DNA from: Acidimicrobiia bacterium
GTDB taxonomy: Bacteria > Actinomycetota > Acidimicrobiia > Spongiisociales > ZC4RG35
Assembly: GCA_025922945.1 (NCBI GenBank)
Contig: JAICGW010000007.1
Span: 1 to 49,027, forward strand
Direction: 5' to 3'
Length of the DNA: 49,027 nucleotides
Below, piece by piece: positions 46,442-49,027 of the stretch; positions within the stretch are counted from its first letter, which is position 1, and the number at the start of each line of letters is the position of its first letter. The notes below the pieces were generated by a model. The model did not search any database. It saw nothing but the letters and a program-made list of their open reading frames with translations, and was not told the origin of the DNA. A program made the translations under genes and the position numbers.

Positions 46442-47655
46442 GCGTCCCCCGGCGAGTTCTCGTCACCCTGATGACGAGCCAGGCCCTCTTCTCGGCGGGG
46501 TACATAACGATGGTTTCGGTTCTGGGACTCCTCGCCGCCGATCTCACCGGTACCGATCGCTGGGCAGGACTTCCCAACGCGGCGCTGACGTTGGGAACAG
46601 CGGTGATGGCGGCTCCTCTGGCGAGGAGGGCTCTGGCCAAAGGACGCCGTCCGGCCTTGTGGGCGGGCTATCTGATCGGGGCCGCCGGGGCGGTGGTGGG
46701 CTTCATCCTCAGCCAGAGCGGGGCGTTCATCCCCTTCCTATTGGCTTTGGTGCTGGTGGGAACCGGTCAGACCGCAGCCCTCCAGAGCCGTTTTGCGGCG
46801 GCCGACCTGGCCACCCCGGAGGAGCGAGGTCGGGTGATCTCGCTGGTGGTCTGGGTCGGGGCCTTGGGCGGAGTGGTGGGTCCCAGCCTCGGGGCCTGGG
46901 AGAACGCGTGGGGTCTGGAACAGGGGTTCCGCACCTGGACCGCGCCGCTTCTCGTCTCCGTGCTGCTGCTCGTATTGGCCGCGGCGGCGGTGGCCATCGG
47001 GCTTCGACCCGATCCGCTGATGGCGTCGGCGCGGCAAAAGACTGATACGACTCCAAGGCCAACCATCGGGACCACCTGGGGGGTGATCAGGACTCGCCCT
47101 CTGGCTTTGCTCGGAATCGGGTCCATCGCCCTCAGCCAGGCGGCGATGGTGGCGGTGATGACGATGACTCCGTTGCACATGCGCGACCATGGTCAGGCCG
47201 AGTTATCCGGGACGGTCATTGCCCTCCACGTCCTCGGCATGTTCGGCCTCTCGCCGGTTGTAGGGAGAATCGTCGACCGCTACGGGCCATTGCGATCGAT
47301 CCGGCTCGGAGCAGCCATCCTCGGTATCGGGGTGGTCGCGGCTGTGATAGCCGGATACCAACCGGCCCTGATCTTTGCCGGCCTCTTTCTCCTCGGCCTG
47401 GGTTGGAGCTTTGGGCTGATTGGTGGTTCGAGCCTGCTGGTGGCAGCCAGCGGCGACGAGTATCGAGTGGCGAGCCAGGGCTTGGCCGATGCGGTGCTAT
47501 CGGTACTCGGGGGGAGTGCCGCCTTCGCTTCCGGTTTTGTCAAGGAAAGCTTCGGTTTCCACTGGCTCTCCAACGTGGCCTTTGTCCTCGCCTTGGCTGT
47601 CGGTTTGTGGGCTTCAGTCCGCCTCCGCTCTGGGCGAGCGATGGCCGAGGCATAG
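46426..47655 (+). CDS. MFS transporter
   Basis: About 409 residues with around twelve hydrophobic segments, in the major facilitator pattern. The loop after TM2 has LARRALAKGRRPAL, matching the G-x-x-x-D/R-R-x-G-R-R motif A region, and a second half starts near GTTWGVIRTRPLALLG with a further VGRIVDRYGPLR loop. The substrate is unknown; drug or sugar efflux are the usual guesses. Start uncertain: TTG 46426 follows GAGGA closely and keeps TM1 whole; ATG 46471 would trim it; ATA 46438 would overlap the upstream stop. The frame continues upstream inside the SGNH gene, but that part is not transporter-like. Confidence 0.82.
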   Translation: MAAPISVPRRVLVTLMTSQALFSAGYITMVSVLGLLAADLTGTDRWAGLPNAALTLGTAVMAAPLARRALAKGRRPALWAGYLIGAAGAVVGFILSQSGAFIPFLLALVLVGTGQTAALQSRFAAADLATPEERGRVISLVVWVGALGGVVGPSLGAWENAWGLEQGFRTWTAPLLVSVLLLVLAAAAVAIGLRPDPLMASARQKTDTTPRPTIGTTWGVIRTRPLALLGIGSIALSQAAMVAVMTMTPLHMRDHGQAELSGTVIALHVLGMFGLSPVVGRIVDRYGPLRSIRLGAAILGIGVVAAVIAGYQPALIFAGLFLLGLGWSFGLIGGSSLLVAASGDEYRVASQGLADAVLSVLGGSAAFASGFVKESFGFHWLSNVAFVLALAVGLWASVRLRSGRAMAEA

Positions 47656-47676
47656 GTCGGCGGCCGATGATTCAGC

Positions 47677-48120
47677 TCACCCACTCGCCGGCATGATCCG
47701 AAGCTCTCCCTCCCACGTCGACGTGGTCTCGTTGATCTGAACCAGGAGAGTGCTTCGCTGGTGGATCTGGGCGCCCGCGTACGGGCCGCTCGTGACCGTG
47801 CCGTTCAACACAATGAACCCCGCCGGGCTGTTGTGCCCGCTCATCACGGCAGTCAACGTGAGTTCTCCCACGACCGACTCGTTGAAGGTCAAATGGGGAG
47901 CCTTGCCAGTGTCGCGGAAGCCCGTGATTTGCATGGTCATGACGTCGCCATCCTCAGTGGTACCTTCGCATGTAGGAGTGGCCGTTAGGACGCACGTCTT
48001 CTGGTACGTGACCACGATCGGCGCGCTCGACGCTGAGGCCGGCGCCGCCCCGATGCCGATGATCAAGCCCGCCGCCAGGATCGCCCCACGCCAACCGATG
48101 ATCGCCCTGTTGTTGGTCAT
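47677..48120 (-). CDS. Small secreted protein of unknown function
   Basis: 147 residues with a Sec signal peptide: a hydrophobic core at about 12-25 and an A-x-A cleavage site after ASA30. The mature part is predicted beta-rich with only two cysteines (C43, C51), which could form a disulfide. I do not recognise a family; segments such as SGPYAGAQIHQRSTLLVQIN and TWEGELRIMP suggest a beta-barrel. It shares ATGA with the preceding DUF4242-like gene, so the two are co-translated. It converges with the MFS transporter gene across a 21-nt gap. Confidence 0.7.
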   Translation of the reverse strand: MTNNRAIIGWRGAILAAGLIIGIGAAPASASSAPIVVTYQKTCVLTATPTCEGTTEDGDVMTMQITGFRDTGKAPHLTFNESVVGELTLTAVMSGHNSPAGFIVLNGTVTSGPYAGAQIHQRSTLLVQINETTSTWEGELRIMPASG

Positions 48121-48380
48121 GTCTTCCTCCTCTTCTTGCCCACGATCGTGGGCCCTTGCATGTCCACGGCTGCCACGACCCGGTTCGCCGATAGACCGGC
48201 CTGCTCGAACACTTCAACGACACGCTCGGCAGAGTCGGCTTCGAAGAGGTGGAGCGCGGTCTCGTCGCCCGGGATCAGGATGGAGCGCAGATATCGGACT
48301 GCCGATCCGCCCCCGAGGCGAGCGAGTGCAGCCGGGTCCGGTTCCGCGGCTGAGTAGAGCTCAACCAGGTATTCGGGCAT
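48117..48380 (-). CDS. Small DUF4242-like protein
   Basis: 87 residues, starting MPEYLVELYSA and continuing VRYLRSILIPGDETALHLFEADSAERVVEVFEQAGLSANRVVAAVD. The pattern of an N-terminal strand, a central S-x-x-x-P-x-D and a C-terminal helix resembles DUF4242 (SCO4226-type) small proteins, some of which bind nickel; metal-binding His residues are few here, so binding is doubtful. No signal peptide. The stop overlaps the start of the secreted-protein gene. A -10 box lies 6 nt before the ATG. Confidence 0.65.
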   Translation of the reverse strand: MPEYLVELYSAAEPDPAALARLGGGSAVRYLRSILIPGDETALHLFEADSAERVVEVFEQAGLSANRVVAAVDMQGPTIVGKKRRKT

Positions 48381-48386
48381 CGCTCG

Positions 48387-48392
48387 AAACTA
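48387..48392 (-). promoter_or_regulatory. -10 box (minus strand) for the DUF4242-like / secreted protein pair
   Basis: On the minus strand TAGTTT lies 6 nt before the ATG at 48380, with no Shine-Dalgarno, another leaderless arrangement. Confidence 0.5.
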
Positions 48393-48412
48393 GGTCCCGT
48401 GGCCACCACCCG

Positions 48413-48436
48413 AAAGACCTGAAATCAGGGGTCTTT
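48413..48436 (-). terminator. Probable terminator of the LuxR-type gene
   Basis: AAAGACCTG pairs with CAGG-gg-TCTTT around an AAAT loop, directly behind the LuxR-type stop codon (48440). The stem ends in TTT on both strands, so weak termination in either direction is possible. No longer T-run follows. Confidence 0.5.
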
Positions 48437-48439
48437 GCT

Positions 48440-49027
48440 CTATGAGTCCACGTCGAGCTGGCGGGACAGCTCGGTGCGTGAGCGGACTCCGAGCTTGCGG
48501 TAGATCCGCTTCAGCGCGTCTTCGACGGTATGGACGCTGACAAACAGCGCCGCCGCGGCCTCCTTGTTTGTCTTTCCCGCCGCCACGACGTCCGCGATCC
48601 GCCGCTCGCTGGGCGTCAATCCGCTGCCCGATGCAGCGCGGCCACCGATACGCGCATCCTCGGTGCGGGCTTTTGCCGCCCAGACCGGTGCCGGCAGCCA
48701 CTCGAAGATCGACAGTGCCTCCTCAATCGCCTCCCTGGCCGCACGTCGCCGCTTGGCGCGACGAAGGATCGTGCCGTAGATGAGGAGCGTACGAGCGCGC
48801 TCGAACGGGTCTCGCATCCGCTCATGCACCTCCAATGCTTGCTCGCAGCTGGCGAGCGCCGTTTGGAGGTCGCCCTCGGCAGCGTGGAGGAGACCTCGAC
48901 AACGCGCTCCCATCGCCTGCGGCCATGGAGTCCCCCGGCGGCGCCCGGCTTCCTCCAGCCATTCGAGCTGGACGCGGGCCTCGTCCAGGTCGCCTACTGC
49001 AACCAGAGCCTCGATCGCCAACTCCGG
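48440..49027 (-). CDS. LuxR-family transcriptional regulator, C-terminal part (5' end outside window)
   Basis: The frame is open to the right edge. About 125 residues of helical TPR-like repeats (LDEARVQLEWLEEAGRRRG, LQTALASCEQALEVHERM, AREAIEEALSIFEWL) precede a LuxR-type HTH: LTPSERRIADVVAAGKTNKE, AAALFVSVHTVEDALKRIYRKLGV. This matches the C terminus of large actinobacterial LuxR regulators with an N-terminal AAA ATPase and TPR region (LAL/MalT-like), but the ATPase part is not in the window. The TTG at 49021 is internal to the domain and not a start. Its target and signal are unknown; the small leaderless pair just downstream could be a target. Confidence 0.85.
   Translation of the reverse strand, partial: PELAIEALVAVGDLDEARVQLEWLEEAGRRRGTPWPQAMGARCRGLLHAAEGDLQTALASCEQALEVHERMRDPFERARTLLIYGTILRRAKRRRAAREAIEEALSIFEWLPAPVWAAKARTEDARIGGRAASGSGLTPSERRIADVVAAGKTNKEAAAALFVSVHTVEDALKRIYRKLGVRSRTELSRQLDVDS

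Overview
The window is a densely packed chromosomal segment from a high-GC bacterium, most likely an actinobacterium and probably close to Acidimicrobiia (inference). The reasons are the order rel / metallo-beta-lactamase-fold hydrolase / hisS, the order aroC-aroK-aroB-efp-nusB-pyrR-pyrB-pyrC-carA-carB-pyrD-pyrF, a deazaflavin-type (DUF385-like) oxidoreductase, Thr-rich linkers in exported proteins, and frequent GTG and TTG starts. About 38 protein genes are supported. I see no tRNA, rRNA, CRISPR array, insertion sequence or prophage.

Layout. 1-13024 (+): 3' end of tgt, a methyltransferase, yajC-secD-secF, apt, rel, an MBL-fold hydrolase, hisS, aspS, rarA and a PQQ-type sugar dehydrogenase-like lipoprotein. 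13101-22619 (+): alaS, ruvX, mltG, aroE, a DUF4388 protein, a prepilin peptidase, then aroC-aroK-aroB. 22581-23000 (-): a small F420-type oxidoreductase, divergent from an 8.4-kb cyclic beta-glucan synthase-like gene (23047-31446) that is coupled to an alpha/beta hydrolase. 32289-33208: efp-nusB. 33209-33521: a non-coding stretch with GC-rich palindromes, a promoter and a PyrR-binding RNA hairpin. 33522-42222: the complete pyrimidine operon apart from pyrK. 42349-47655: a DUF4015 glycoside-hydrolase-like protein divergent from an MBOAT acyltransferase / SGNH hydrolase / MFS transporter operon. 47677-49027 (-): a small secreted protein, a DUF4242-like protein and a truncated LuxR-type regulator.

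How it works together. Most of the window is housekeeping: Sec translocation, stringent response, tRNA charging, replication repair, shikimate pathway, translation elongation and UMP synthesis. Start and stop codons overlap by 1-23 nt at most junctions, which implies translational coupling. Accessory functions concern the cell surface: glucan synthesis, O-acylation of an envelope glycan, and a pilus-type peptidase.

The most interesting signals are regulatory. (1) A PyrR-site hairpin pairs with the Shine-Dalgarno sequence of pyrR, whose start appears to be CTG. (2) Two further genes have apparent CTG starts in CTGA overlaps with the preceding stop, which ordinary gene callers would miss. (3) Eight genes have a TANNNT -10 box 6-8 nt before the start codon, which points to widespread leaderless transcription. 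(4) There are two families of short repeats between genes. All calls come from reading the sequence, with no database search.
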